From: Lycorma delicatula
Taxonomy: Eukaryota; Arthropoda; Insecta; Hemiptera; Fulgoridae
Length of the DNA: 64,000 nt
NCBI RefSeq assembly: GCF_047948215.1
Contig: NC_134460.1
Coordinates: 13,079,501-13,143,500 of the forward strand
Direction of reading: 5' to 3'
Position numbers and translations under genes: made by a program. The notes beneath the pieces were generated by a model. That model did no database searches. It was not told the origin of the DNA and worked only from the letters and a program-made list of their open reading frames with translations. This document shows, piece after piece, positions 1 to 11,992 of the stretch (position 1 is its first letter; each line of letters opens with the position of its first letter).

Positions 1-1424
1 GGAATACATTATTATCGGATCTTTTTTCCCCGAATGAAAAATAACTTAATAAGATGTCGTTGGATTTTGGAAGATTATGATATTATTATCCTTCTTACAT
101 CGCGTGCTTTAAGAAATCTTGGTCGTAAATTATCAGAAAACATGAAGAATATATGATTAATTCGTTTTAGCATTTCATTTTAGAAATTTCTTCAGAGAGA
201 AATTTTGTAAATATATAAAGACGTACGATTACATGTACTTCATTATATCCGATCCGATGGTAATATTATTTTTATAACTTTTAAATTATTATTATTATTT
301 GAAATAAAATATGTTATTCATGAAGAAAATAGAAATGTTTCTCTTTATATTTTTTTATATTTTTAAAAGATTAAATAAACCGGATAATCAATTTTATATG
401 TATGAAATAAGAGAGATAAAAATTGCTATCGAATTTAATTTAAAATTTGTCACGTTACGGGTATTATTATTTTTTTTCCAACGAAATCAATCGAGATTAA
501 CGTAGCGTAATATTGGTTTATTTGACGAGTGTTTGAACATTTAGCATAACTGATGAGAAATGCTACTGAAATATAATTTTCTCACTGGTTTTGTCCGTTA
601 TAGTTTAGTAGAAGCTTGTTTTACTAGTGAAAGTAGTTTCGTTATTAATATATATATTATGATGTAGACATACAGTAGTAATGACATTTATTGTGAATTC
701 TATAAAGGCGTAACTGACCAGTATAATAAATTCTCTTTTAAAGTGTTATTTAAAAATCGTTGTTGGCTTGAAATAACTTAACCTCTTTTCTTTCTTTCAA
801 CTGTCATATTAATAATACATTATCTATTTTGTTTCGCAATAAAGGTAAAATTGTTCTCATTTAAGAACGTTTCATTGTATTTATAACAAGTTATTCTGTA
901 ATTTTTCTTCTCATTTGTAAGATATATTTTTTTTAGAGATTGGAAAATTATTATTATTATCGTAATTATAAAACGATTATGACTTTTTAACACTTTCTAG
1001 CGTTAAGTTTTATATAAATAAACCGAAGCTGAAATATCCGGTGTTTCTCCTGATACTACATTTTATTTATTACTCGGAAGGAAATCTGAAATAGAAATTA
1101 GGAAAAAAATTGCAAGAAATTAATTGTATATAATTTTATTTGTTTTAATTTTCGTTAAAATCTTTGCTAAAATGCATCATCTACTGTTAGCTATTAAACT
1201 AAAACAAAAAAATATAAAAAGGATTGTGAAACAACTCGTCAAATTAAATAGAAAATACGATAGGAAACTTGTTTAAAATTTTATTATTGAAAAATATTTT
1301 CAACAGAATCCATTCTGAGCTTGTAACTTAAATTTACCAAAAGGAAAGCGGATAGATTTTTTATCTTATTATTTAATAAGAAGTGAGGTCCTGTATCGTT
1401 ACATTTTATCATTTAATCTGTTTG
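1..1424. other. AT-rich non-coding DNA
   Basis: I see no gene here. The longest open frame (311-505) is a short, low-complexity Phe/Ile/Lys-rich peptide of the kind AT-rich DNA gives by chance. No terminal repeat, tRNA-like box or poly-A tail was recognised. Confidence 0.6.
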
Positions 1425-1439
1425 AATATTTTTAACGTA

Positions 1440-2946
1440 AGTGATTACGGAGGAAATGAATTAGAAAATGGTGTTATAGAGGATGAAGAGGAAGTTGAGG
1501 AGGATGAAATGGGAGAAACAATACTGAGATCTGAATTTAAGAGAGCATTAAAAGATTTAAATGGCAGAAAGGCTCCTGGAATAGACGGAATACCTGTAGA
1601 ATTACTGCGCCGTGCAGGTGAGGAAGCGATTGATAGATTATACAAACTGGTGTGTAATATTTATGAAAAAGGGGAATTTCCGTCAGACTTCAAAAAAAGT
1701 GTTATAGTTATGATACCAAAGAAAGCAGGGGCAGATAAATGTGAAGAATACAGAACAATTAGTTTAACTAGTCATGGATCAAAAATCTTAACTAGAATTT
1801 TATACAGAAGAACTGAGAGGAGGGTGGAAGAAGTGTTAGGAGAAGAACAATTTGGTTTCAGGAAAAGTATAGGGACAAGGGAAGCAATTTTAGGCCTCAG
1901 ATTAATAGTAGAAGGAAGATTAAAGAAAAACAAACCAACATACTTGGCGTTTATAGACCTAGAAAAGGCTTTCGATAACGTAGACTGGAATAAAATGTTC
2001 AGCATTTAAAAAAAATTAGGGTTCAAATACAGAGATAGAAGAACAATTGCTAACATGTACAGGAACCAAACAGCAACAATAACAATTGAAGAACATAAGA
2101 AAGAAGCCCTAATAAGAAAGGGAGTCCGACAAGGATGTTCCCTATCTCCGTTACTTTTTAATCTTAACATGGAACTAGCAGTTAATGATGTTAAAGAACA
2201 ATTTAGATTCGGAGTAACAGTACAAGGTGAAAAGATGCTACGATTTGCTGATGATATAGTAATTCTAGCCGAGAGTAAAAAGGATTTAGAAGAAACAATG
2301 AACGGCATAGATGAAGTCCTACGCAAAAACTATCGCATGAAAATAAACAAGAACAAAACAAAAGTAATGAAATGTAGTAGAAATAACAAAGATGGACCGC
2401 TGAATGTGAAAATAGGAGGAGAAAAGATTATGGAGGTAGAATTATATTTCTTACTGAAGGCTCGTTTAGCCTTCAGTAAGAAATATAATTTGTTTACATC
2501 AAAAATTAATTTAAATGTCAGGAAAAGATTTTTGAAAGTGTATGTTTGGAGTGTCGCTTTATATGGAAGTGAAACTTGGACGATCGGAGTATCTGAGAAG
2601 AAAAGATTAGAAGCTTTTGAAATGCGGTGCTATAGGAGAATGTTAAAAATCAGACGGGTGGATAAAGTGACAAATGAAGAGGCGGCAAATAGATGAAGAA
2701 AGAAGCATTTGGAAAAATATAGTTAAAAGAAGAGACAGACTTATAGGCCACATACTAAGGCATCCTGGAATAGTCGCTTTAATATTGGAAGGACAGGTAG
2801 AAGGGAAAAATTGTGTAGGCAAGCCACGTTTGGAGTATGTAAAACAAATTGTTGGCGATGTAGGATGTAGAGGGTATACTGAAATGAAACGACTAGCACT
2901 AGATAGGGAATCTTGGAGAGCTGCATCAAACCAGTCAAATGACTGA
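1440..2946 (+). pseudogene. reverse transcriptase ORF of LINE copy A
   Basis: The RT would copy element RNA into DNA at a nicked chromosomal site. Visible blocks in order: thumb-preceding N-terminal block (KAPGIDGIPVELL), the PKK...YRTISL block, GFRKSIGTREAI, AFIDLEKAFDNVDW (first catalytic Asp), GVRQGCSLSPLLFN, FADDIVIL (the catalytic Asp pair), YGSETW and the C-terminal GHILRHPG...DRESWRAA block. This order is that of RTE-clade elements such as BovB. The frame is broken at about 2007, 2440 and 2680, so no functional protein is expected. Confidence 0.88.
2440..2490. repeat. perfect 23-bp palindrome inside LINE copy A
   Basis: Left arm 2440-2462, five-base loop, right arm 2468-2490. The right arm is the normal LINE sequence also present in copies C, D, E and G. 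The left arm is an inverted copy of it that has replaced roughly 90 bases of ORF. Confidence 0.9.
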
Positions 2947-2965
2947 AGACAAAAAAAAAAAAAAA

Positions 2966-4936
2966 GATTATGAAATACGTTTTCCAAATTTTGTTGCGAT
3001 ATTTTTCAATTAGATTCCTTGCTATTATATGAAACGGTTTATGAATAAAGATTACTCTTTAAATTTTCCATTTAAAATGGTGACTACTTTTTTTTTTTAA
3101 AAAAGAAAGAAAGGAATTGTGCGATAGCGGAAAAATTTCCGTCCCCGAACCACCGCTGCTGACAGAGTGAAAAAACCCATCCAGTTGTTCGCCCCTTACA
3201 AAAAAAGTTTTCTTCCTTTCCATGGTAATGGTGATCATTCCATGATCCTTTCAGGATAACTCTTGACGTCACCCACCATTTCTAACTTGTTCATATCAAT
3301 AGGCTGTAACAGACTGATTATAATATCTTATATCTGGAAACAGCTGTAAAATATTTACGCGTAAACTGTTTCGCTCAAAACTTTTCCGCTCCATCATTAA
3401 ACTAAGTTTGTCTGAGATCGTTCTTCTTCTAATGTACAGTAAGTATCGTGCTTTTCTCGATGTACTATTAAATATTTGATCTTTCATTATTTTTCGATTT
3501 GTAACAAAAAGATTGGAAATGTAGAAGAACCTCTACACATAACCTCTGTATATTCGTAGATCGGTGATTTCCAAAATCACTGGAAACGGTGCTTATGATA
3601 TTAACATTCCTTTAAACTGGATACATTTCCCAATCTATTATGATCGATAATTCCTTTTCTACTTCATTTGCAATATTCCCTTTTATTAATCAATTTGTTG
3701 TAAAACTGAATCGGTAAGATTCGATACAAAATAAGTCATGTTTATTATTTACAAAAGTGTGTTAGTTTGTAGGTTTTTTAAATTTTAATTTATTTAATCC
3801 GTAGCAAATAAACGCTGTATAATCTATTTTTCATCAAGATAGGGCGGCCATGTGGTAAATATTTTAAACGAGGAAATAGCAGACATTGCCAAGTTTAATT
3901 TGCCAACTAGTTAAAATTAGTTTAATCTTATCAGGTTTTATTAAAACAGATTTTGTCGGTCTTGCGTAATCTCGTACAAACAGAAATCAACATAACGGGC
4001 TCGTATTGAAATAAACAATATCATCGACACAATTGTTTCAGTTACTTCACTTTTTTGTTGGAAACACGATGATATATAAAAATATATCTTTGCAAATATT
4101 TGCGCACCGACTTTAATTATGTATATAATCCATATATAGCGTTCACTAACAAAAATTACGGGAATCGCCTTCCTGTAATAATCGTGACACAACTTTCTTA
4201 ATAAATTGTTGATATTTCGAGAACATTTTTTACGATTTTGTTAGAAGCAATACTTGAATGAAATTCAGTGTTTTATCAAGAATAATGTTTCTGTAAAATA
4301 AAACGTGCTACCTGATTAACTTATACCGGTCATCTGATAATGAAGTTATCTGAATAAATTTACTCATGAAACTATCCTTAAAATTCTGCATTAAATACAC
4401 AGCGGTAAAAGAATTAAGTTCGGCCCGTGGTTTTTCATTTTTAAGCGAAAATTGTTATTCGTGAACAAATATACATAACGGTGCGTTTTTATTTTTATAG
4501 AATAAAATAACGATATAACATAATTTTTTAGCGATAGAAATATAGGTTTTCGTTAAATTATTCCGATTTTTTATGCATATTAAAAAATGTGCGTGCACGT
4601 ACTAAATATGGATTTGTTTTTGTAGCGTAAGAGAAATACAATGTCTAACTAGGTTTCGAATCCGGGACCTTTTAGGTGAAATAATTAATCGATTGACATT
4701 AGAGATTGTCAGGAAGACCGTATTTATTTTTTTATTTTGTTGTTGAGTAGAATTGAATTAATTTTCTTATTTGTATTTTTAATTTGTATTTTAATATCCC
4801 ACTCGCTGGTGGATTCTTTACTTCATATTTTATTTTACCTATTCGCGGTAGAAGAACGTAAAATAAATGTATAAATTAATTATTAAAAATCTTATTTTCG
4901 TAATAAAGAAAAAAAATTTTTTTCTTCGTTTTTGTT
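2966..4936. other. non-coding DNA, no gene recognised
   Basis: AT-rich, with no supported coding sequence. A T-rich run near 3090 followed by about 140 slightly GC-richer bases may be a small retroposon, but no clear ends were found. Around 4650-4675 the minus strand reads gtcccggattcgaaacc, which resembles a tRNA B box, so a SINE fragment is possible. Confidence 0.5.
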
Positions 4937-6917
4937 AAACTTGTCAAAAGGATTCAGGGATGGCCAAAATGGATATTTTTGTTGAAATCTAAAAACTGAC
5001 ATTTTTCGCAATTACAATACTTCCTTTACTAAAAAAGGAACCTAAATATTGAAATAAAAACATCCTGCTAACCGATGAAATTTTAAATTGGATACAACAA
5101 AAAAAAAAGTATTAATTACAAGGAAGAATTTAATTTAGAAATAAATTTTCATTTATCCAGTTCAAATTCCAATGGTTTCAAATATTTTAAAAGTTCACTT
5201 ACTTTCCAGTATCTACCTATACGTCGACTCTTGTTCCAGTTGTTCAGATAATAAAAAATAAAGCCGATCTAAAGTTAAGTTTATATTCCTAAATGGAAAC
5301 AACAACTTACAAAGAAAAATGTAAGGGTAAAGTAAAGGGGACCGTTTAGATTCTACAAACATTCTGAACCAAATAATAATAATAATAATAACCAAAAAAA
5401 TACTGATAACTAATGATACACCTAATTCAGAATAAAACATAAGAACAGATTAATCAAAAATGATACACAAAGTTAGTAACGATCGTTAAAATAAACCAAA
5501 TTACAATAACAGCAACCGTTGCTCAACTGTAGAAGAAGCTGCATGTTTAGTTCTACAAATATCTTATAAGGTTAAATAACTACGAATACTTAATTTTTTA
5601 ATACTTTCTAATATTTAAAGAATTTTAAACGATTTTTCAATAAAAGCTATTAAAAATGCTGAGTTAAGTAATTCAAAGGGTGAAAATAATTTCATGTTTC
5701 GGTTAATATCAAATATTTAAAACAATATCTCTATGCTCAAAATAGGAACATTGCAAATATCGTCGCAGAAGACACAAGTTTAATATCTGTGGGTCGGGCA
5801 AGAAAAGCGTTAACGAATAATATTGCCTGTACACCCATTACACATTTCTCTCGGCGCAAAGATTACCGCAGGAGAAACCGCGAAACGTTTATTGGCGAAA
5901 TCTACGAGACAGATTACAGTTTACAATAACTTCTGTAATATAAAATACTATTTATTTCAAACTAGTTAACGAAAAATAAGTTTGAAAAGGTTTGAATAAA
6001 CAAAACGCCATCAGGAAATAGCAATCTTAGCTAACCTTCGAGGATTAAATTATGTGAAAAAATTTACCTAATCTTCGGGGAAAATTTTGAGGTACAAGAC
6101 CCATAAGGTCCGTATTTCCCCGCTCCTTTGATCAATTGTGACCAAAATTAATTCACATTAATGTCCTACACAGAAATCATCGTGCCAGAATTCATCGAAA
6201 TATCGGTTAATCCATTCTGGAAATATGAAGAAAAAAGCAAGCCCGCATAAATCCATACACGTACATACAAACATCATCATCATCTGATGTTCTGTCTGGG
6301 GGTAGGTGCCTTATACCACCGGTGTCTCATCCAACGCAAGCCTTCTCCTTAGTTTCCTTGTAGTTTCCAATCTTCAGCTACCTACTAACTTCATCTTCCT
6401 TCTTTCTGGCCTTTTTTTTCCTTCTACTTGCAGTTGTCCCTTCCGATGCAGTCGTAAAGATTCCAATTTCTCTAACCACATATACTAACCGGATTTCCTT
6501 TTTTTTAGGCATTACCCGGATAATGTGTCTTTTTTCTTTCTTTTTTTGTTCATTACTTCCTCATTCATCACTTTATAGAATACACACATGCATCATTATA
6601 GAATTTTTTAGCGCTAATATCGTGTTATTTTTTTTTTTTGTGAGGAAGTCGTTAATGAAACGTTATGATCTGCAAAAATCCTAACACGCAAAATGTCACC
6701 AGATTAGCTTACTTTTCTACAGTTCAACTTCGCGGCCAGAAATGTAAAATTTACTTCAGAATAATTATCATGAAAATCAAATCGAAATCGCAAGATTTTA
6801 TCACTGTAATACTGTAGAGGTAAATAACCCAACTTAAGTTAAAAGGTGGCAGAGTTGACTAATATGCAACTTTGCAAAATTTACTGTAAATAATACAAAA
6901 TAGATTTTAAAAGTTTT
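4937..6917 (+). repeat. left arm of a long inverted repeat
   Basis: This arm is the reverse complement of 11993-14161, with only scattered differences. It lacks about 190 bases present in the right arm (junction near 5753). The outer edge is at 'aaac' near 4937 and the inner edge near 6917. It holds a 75-codon open frame with a hydrophobic N-terminal segment on the minus strand (5213-5440), which is also open in the other arm. No transposase was recognised. It could be two copies of one unidentified repeat or one inverted duplication. Confidence 0.88.
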
Positions 6918-7005
6918 TCAACTGACCGAGATTTAAACCCGGGACATCCTCACGAAATTCCGAGACGCTACCACCTTTTCGGCCGGGTAGGTCGGAATAA
7001 AATTT
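6918..7005 (-). repeat. tRNA-like SINE fragment
   Basis: Read on the minus strand the segment has a GGTGGTAGCG block and, about 30 bases on, ccgggtttaaatctc, which resembles a polymerase III B box. It abuts the inner end of the inverted-repeat arm and has no copy beside the other arm. Ends are not defined, and it is a different family from the main SINE of this window. Confidence 0.4.
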
Positions 7006-7289
7006 AAATAACGATATATCGACAAAAAAATAAAAATAATATTCTTTCGTCAAATCAATTTTGAGATGCGATCCAGTCTCATGAAAATCATACACGGAAA
7101 AGAATATTTTCAGTTTTCTTTTTGCAACGATGAAGTTTATATTTACGTTTACCGAACTGTAAATAATATATTTTAAAGGATCAGTTTCCTTTATGAAGTA
7201 ATGATTTAACATTGTAACGGTAACATTTCCCGTAAATTACGCTTTTTACTTCGGGAACTCTGATGGGATATTTTAATAATTGATGGAAT

Positions 7290-8530
7290 TTTTTTTTTTT
7301 TTTTTTGTCTTCAGTCATTTGACTGGTTTGATGCAGCTGTCCAAGATTCCCTATCTAGTGCTAGTCGTTTCATTTCAGTATACCCTCTACATCCTACATC
7401 CCTAACAATTTGTTTTACATATTCCAAACGTGGCCTGCCTACACAATTTTTCCCTTCTACCTGTCCTTCCAATATTAAAGCGACTATTCCAGGATGCCTT
7501 AGTATGTGGCCTATAAGTCTGTCTCTTCTTTTTAACTATATTTTTCCAAATGCTTCTTTCTTCATCTATTTGCCGCAATACCTCTTCGTTTGTCACTTTA
7601 TCCACCCATCTGATTTTTAACATTCTCCTATAGCACCGCATTTCAAAAGCTTCTAATCTTTTCTTCTCAGATACTCCGATCGTCCAAGTTTCACTTCCAT
7701 ATAAAGCGACACACACTTTCAAAAATCTTTTCCTGACATTTAAATTAATTTTTGATATAAACAAATTATATTTCTTACTGAAGGCTCGTTTAGCTTGTGC
7801 TATTCGGCATTTTATATCGCTCCTGCTTCGTCCATCTTTAGTAATTTTACTTCCCAAATAACAAAATTCTTCTACCTCCATAATCTTTTCTCCTCCTATT
7901 TTCAAATTCAGCGGTCCATCTTTGTTATTTCTACTACATTTCATTACTTTTGTTTTGTTCTTGTTTATTTTCACGCGATAGTTCTTGCGTAGGACTTCAT
8001 CTATGCCGTTCATTGTTTCTTCTAAATCCTTTTTACTCTCGGCTAGAATTACTATATCATCAGCCAATCGTAGCATCTTTATCTTTTCACCTTGTACTGT
8101 TACTCCGAATCTAAATTGTTCTTTAACATCATTAACTGCTAGTTCCATGTAAAGATTAAAAAGTAACGGAGATAGGGAACATCCTTGTCGGACTCCCTTT
8201 CTTATAAGGGCTTCTTTCTTATGTTCTTCAATTGTTATTGTTGCTGTTTGCTTCCTGTACATGTTAGCAATTGTTCTTCTATCTCTGTATTTGAACCCTA
8301 ATTTTTTTAAAATGCTGAACATTTTATTCCAGTCTACGTTATCGAATGCCTTTTCTAGGTCTATAAACGCCAAGTATGTCGGTTTGTTTTTCTTTAATCT
8401 TCCTTCTACTATTAATCTGAGGCCTAAAATTGCTTCCCTTGTCCCTATACTTTTCCTGAAACCAAATTGGTCTTCTCCTAACACTTCTTCCACTCTCCTC
8501 TCAATTCTTCTGTATAAAATTCTAGTTAAG
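7290..8530 (-). mobile_element. BovB/RTE-like LINE, copy B, with 11-bp TSD
   Basis: The poly-T run (reverse-strand poly-A tail) starts near 7290, and the 5' truncation is at about 8530. A perfect 11 bp duplication (ATTGATGGAAT) lies at 7279-7289 and 8531-8541, which fixes both ends and shows target-primed insertion. It sits in the spacer between the two long inverted arms, so it probably inserted after they formed. Confidence 0.95.
7330..8529 (-). pseudogene. reverse transcriptase fragment of LINE copy B
   Basis: The frame is open for about 360 codons from the 5' truncation (RRMEEVLGEDQFGFRK), through IDLEKAFDNVDW and GVRQGCSLSPLLFN, to YGSETW. Unlike copies A, C and M it keeps the Leu codon (SILKKLGF). 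The catalytic motif reads LADD instead of FADD. Nine bases are lost in frame before VALYGSETW. An extra base in a T run near 7535 shifts the frame, so the last about 80 residues are scrambled. Confidence 0.88.
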
Positions 8531-8541
8531 ATTGATGGAAT

Positions 8542-9963
8542 AATACTATAATATTATTGAAATTAGAATGGTATTGACAGTCGTAATGACAGTGCAATTC
8601 TCTTTCCTTACAACGCGGTTATATTTCACATGTTAAAACCATACGTACCTATTAGTCTAAAAGTTGATTAATAATGCGGTTATTCGTATAATATAATGAT
8701 AGTATTTTTATAAGAAATTAAAACTGGAAGTACAAGTATCTACTCTTATATGTTTTTATATTCCAACAATATTTTTCTACATACAAAAAATAAATTCTTA
8801 ATTAAATCAAATAAAAGATTTCTAAATGCAACGCAATTAATTAAACGATAACCGACATCTTAAAAACAATCATAATAATTTATTAAAAAAAATAAAAATA
8901 AAAAAAACATTAGTATTATCAAATAAATTGTACAAGAATTATAGACGATTAATTTCTTCTTGCGGCACCTTCCGCAATTACATTTTTGCAGTTGCGTGCA
9001 ATACTGTGCTATTTAAAAGTTGTCATTCGTTTTCAGTAAGGTGCGTTGGTTACACGATTTAGTAGACTACCCGTCGATACCGTACTAATTTTAACGCTAT
9101 AATACTTACACGTGGTTTTCAATTTCTTCAGATTACTACTTAGATAGTATTTATGTCAGTAGCGGAGATTACAAACATTCAGAATTAAATATGGATCTTT
9201 GGCCGTATAATTTACGTAGTCTTCTTCATCTGTAAATTCTCCATTGTAATTAATTAGATTAATATCATTCTCCGTTTTTTTATCTACATGAAATAAAATA
9301 AAAATTAATCATTTTAATTAAACAGCGATTGAATTTCCCAGCCTATCGGCGAATAGTCTGTGGTCGTCCACTTTTTATACTGAATTCAGTTAGCTTGTAG
9401 AGTCTGGAATAAATAAATTTTGCATTTGTGTTAGCGATTTCGTCATGTTTCTGCTGAATTACATCCATTGTATCAGCGCCGATTCACAACGCGGCTGTAT
9501 GTATGTATAATACAATAATGGTTACTCATATTAGTTCTCCGTGTAATTAATTAATCGTGTAGTCCTCGTGTAATCAAACATTTTCAGTTCTTTTAAAACC
9601 CTTGACCCTTTCATACGATCAGTCTTTTTTTTGTTGTTCGATTTTGGGGTGCTTGTGAGTCGGCCGCCTGAACACTCGTACGCGCAGTTTCTTTACTTCA
9701 GCTCTAAGCTAACTGAATTTGGTACAGTACAGTAAGAAAATAAATTTAGTGAGGTGTAAACGAATCAATAACAGTTTGATTTTTTATAGAACTCCAATAA
9801 GATATCTACCTTTTCTGACGTTATTCTATTATTACCTGTTCTTCAACATTCTAGCAATTATACCATATATTCTATATTTATCTGTTTTCTACAATTAGAG
9901 AATATAATTCTAGAAATCTTGTAAATTTATCGTACATAAAGTTATAGGTACTTTTCCGTCTTA
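8542..9963. other. AT-rich non-coding DNA
   Basis: I see nothing I can name here. There are poly-A/T runs near 8880-8910 and no supported open frame. Confidence 0.5.
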
Positions 9964-10701
9964 TGCCACCCAAAAATTCTTGCCCAAATCAACTCAAAAA
10001 TAATTATGTTGAAAAAAAATGTAGGCGAGAAAAAAGGTAAAAAAATGTTAAAAGTTTTTTTCTTCAATTTAAAAAAAAATTTTTTTGTCAAAAACGTTTT
10101 TGACAAAAATGAAATAAGCTTTATTGCTTATAATAATAGATATAAATTAACCAAACTTAACCTACGTTCGCTAACCTCGACTAATTAACAGTAACGTTTT
10201 GATTATTTAAATAATAAATTATTGCTGAATAATTAATAATAATGAATTTATTATTTAAATACTCAAAAGATTACTGTGTAAATTAGTCAAGGTTAGCGAG
10301 CGTAGGTTAGGTTTGATTAAATTATATTTATAAAATAAATAAATATAGTTATGTTGAATGAGTTTCTAACATGTTCACAACTTGATTTGGCGAGGAAAAA
10401 TGTTTGTTTTCAGTTTTTTTTTTTTATTTTAAAATTACTTTTATGTCCAAAATCATGGAAATATAATGATTGTTCACAAATATATTTCTTTAATTCAAGG
10501 CGAATAATAATTGTACTCCCTTGTTTTAGTATAAAAAAAAAAAATATAGGAAAAATCGAGAAAAAACATTTTGACAAAAATTTTCACTAATTGAAAAAAA
10601 ATCTTTTTTACCTTTTTTCTCGCCTAGAAACTGTGTTTTTTTCAACGTATATCTATTTGGAGTGTTTTTGAGTTGATTTGGGCAAGCATTTTTGGGTGGC
10701 A
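9964..10701. mobile_element. 738-bp fold-back (palindromic) element
   Basis: The ends are inverted copies (TGCCACCC... and ...GGGTGGCA), and matching continues inward: the Cys-codon-like tgcccaaatcaactcaaaaa block, the ggcgagaaaaaaggtaaaaaa block, a T/A-rich block and an inner pair around ttaacctacgttcgctaacc near 10156 and its reverse complement near 10288. The loop is near 10220. The right half is longer by about 200 bases. No transposase is encoded. It fits a non-autonomous fold-back or MITE-type DNA transposon. No target duplication was recognised, so the superfamily is unknown. Confidence 0.8.
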
Positions 10702-10872
10702 GAAAAAGAAAAACTATTAAATTATAATATTGTGGTAACTCTTAACGATTATTTCTTGTGTTTTCTAACTCAACGATACCGCTTAATACTTTTAATGGAA
10801 TTAATTTTTCAGAAAAGAAATTTTCTTGCCAAATTTTCCGGTTCTGAAATTAATTTGTGTTTATAATCATAG

Positions 10873-11012
<140 letters not shown>

Positions 11013-11992
11013 AAAAAGTTGATTACCGCAATTATAAATCTGTCATGAACGCAAAGATTTCCTCATTTAAAGAAGCTTTAAAAACATATTTTTTATATTA
11101 ATTTAATTTTTCTAGCATTTCCTGTTAATCACAACTTTTCCAATAACAAAAAGTAATCCGCTATCTGTTTTAAGTGTATATATTTCTCTACGCGTATTTT
11201 TTGTTTTATAGAATAGATTCTTGGTGTATATTTATATCTGTGATATTTTACTGTTTGATTTGTCAGTTTTATGGCCTATGGATAGTCGTTGTGTATTTAT
11301 AATTCCAGATATATTGATTTTTTTTTTAAATCGTTTAAAATTATAATTTTTTTGTTTTTACATTCAGAATGAAATTAAAAATATGGCGCTTCAAAAATGG
11401 TAGGTAGAGTTATCACTTTTATAGCAATGTTATTGACGTTTGTCATTTTGGTTGGTAAAGGGAATTGTGTCAATCATTTTTAGATACTGTTTTACACGGG
11501 TCTGACTGAAATTGTAGAGAAAGAATAACGTAATATTATTGCGGAAATTATGATAAAATTTTAGAATTGCGTATGGAATTATTTTTTTTCAATTATCGCA
11601 TTATAATACTTCCGTAACGAAAAAGTGTTATTTTTCAAAGTATTCTTTTCCTTTCCTTCCTTTTATGTCATTTTCAGGAAAAAGAAGCTTTAAGAAGTAC
11701 GTCAAAGAAGCAGACGACAACCATATTTCTTTCATAATTTTGATTTTATTGATTTTTCGTTTTCCTTTACGCATAGAGTTTTTGTACCAAAAATTGTCGC
11801 TTTGCCGATGATATTGAAGTATATACAGAGTCAAGTTGAAAAAAGATTTGAACGAAATTCTTTTTAAAAGTATTGTTTCCAACAACTTTATAAATATAAA
11901 CAAAGTGTAAAGTTTTTCTAAGGAGGTTACTACAGTATTTTGAAAGAAGTGTATTTTACTACTGTAGTTTCCCATTACGTCAAAAAATTTTT
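11013..11992. other. AT-rich non-coding DNA
   Basis: No supported gene. A 115-codon frame on the minus strand (11628-11975) is low-complexity, has no family resemblance I recognise and is treated as chance. Confidence 0.5.

Larger units (their letters stand above)
1425..2965 (+). mobile_element. BovB/RTE-like LINE, copy A (5'-truncated, damaged)
   Basis: This is the copy that reaches furthest toward the 5' end of the family in this window. It begins near an acidic stretch (GVIEDEEEVEEDE), followed by the RT N-terminus (GRKAPGIDGIPVELL), and ends at the shared stop codon and a poly-A run of 14-15 A. No endonuclease domain is present. The 5' boundary is approximate because no convincing TSD was found (flanks share only 'gatta'). 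Damage: a nonsense codon after MFSI near 2007; a 6-base in-frame loss removing two residues just before the FADD motif; replacement of about 90 bases near 2440 by an inverted copy of downstream sequence, forming a perfect palindrome; and a 5-base deletion near 2680 that shifts the frame before the C-terminal zinc-finger-like region. Confidence 0.9.

Noticed and set aside
3086..3240. Small retroposon with poly-T at its left end
   Set aside because: A weak aatggtga repeat on both sides is too short and imperfect to count as a TSD.
4640..4690. tRNA gene on the minus strand
   Set aside because: Only a B box-like phrase is present, with no cloverleaf. At most a SINE fragment.
6276..6490. LINE C-terminus on the minus strand of the inverted arms (Arg-rich frame ending near the catcatcatc run)
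   Set aside because: Resembles RTE tails in composition only. No RT motif lies upstream, and the frame is broken in both arms.
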